A stretch of DNA of 13,710 nucleotides, from NCBI GenBank assembly GCA_030017815.1, contig JASEGX010000040.1, forward strand, positions 1 to 13,710, read 5' to 3'. Source of the DNA: Thermodesulfobacteriota bacterium. Lineage in GTDB: Bacteria; Desulfobacterota; QYQD01. How positions within the stretch are numbered: position 1 is the stretch's first letter; every line of letters starts with the position of its first letter. Positions 13,686-13,710 of this stretch are shown here, piece after piece. The notes under the pieces are model-generated. The model was not told the origin of the DNA and ran no database searches. It worked only from the letters and a program-made list of their open reading frames with translations. Made by a program: the position numbers and the translations under genes.

Positions 13686-13710
13686 ATGTATTTCGACCGA
13701 TTGGATATGG
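13686..13710 (+). CDS. Start of an unidentified gene, cut by the window edge
   Basis: An ATG at 13686 is preceded by GGTGAGG (13674-13680), a good Shine-Dalgarno 5 bases upstream. Only eight codons are visible (MYFDRLDM), too few to identify. It follows the MITE-like element, which therefore sits in its upstream region. The reading frame is open to the window end, but the call rests mainly on the ribosome binding site. Confidence 0.45.

Overview
The window reads as a stretch of chromosome from a Gram-negative, probably anaerobic bacterium, most likely a Desulfobacterota-type (deltaproteobacterial) lineage. This placement is inferred from protein character, operon content and dense intergenic repeats, not from a marker-gene search. 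All ordinary genes look intact. No plasmid, phage or transposase gene, CRISPR array, tRNA or rRNA was seen.

Minus strand, 52-5604: a complete rod-shape operon transcribed right to left, mreB-mreC-mreD-mrdA(PBP2)-rodA. It has a credible sigma70-type promoter and Shine-Dalgarno upstream of mreB. The 111-bp mreC-mreD gap carries a small imperfect inverted repeat made of 8-bp words.

The 599-bp gap 5605-6203 separates this operon from the divergent plus-strand genes. It holds the mreB promoter, a composite of nested palindromic repeats (5755-6024), an AT-rich stretch, and the promoter/operator of a TetR-family regulator. The operator arms (TGAATG-N6-CATTCA) and the protein both resemble the Bacillus-type FadR acyl-CoA regulator.

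Plus strand, 7018-10422: fbp-fba-tsaD-DUF2062, with adjacent genes overlapping or nearly touching, so probably one transcript. Fructose-bisphosphatase and class II aldolase act at adjacent steps of gluconeogenesis. TsaD makes the t6A tRNA modification. Then come rsmA (16S rRNA dimethyltransferase), a probable panC-panD-DUF502 transcript (pantothenate and beta-alanine synthesis plus a membrane protein), a 151-bp MITE-like element, and the first codons of another gene at the right edge.

The most unusual feature lies in the gaps. At least five intergenic spots are built from short words repeating in a fixed 7-bp (once 8-bp) register. The words differ between sites, drift within a site, and often flip to the opposite strand half-way, giving large imperfect palindromes. 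The clearest is the 132-bp array before rsmA (10465-10596). Two other gaps contain palindromic repeats nested inside other palindromic repeats. These are the strongest candidates for something not well described.
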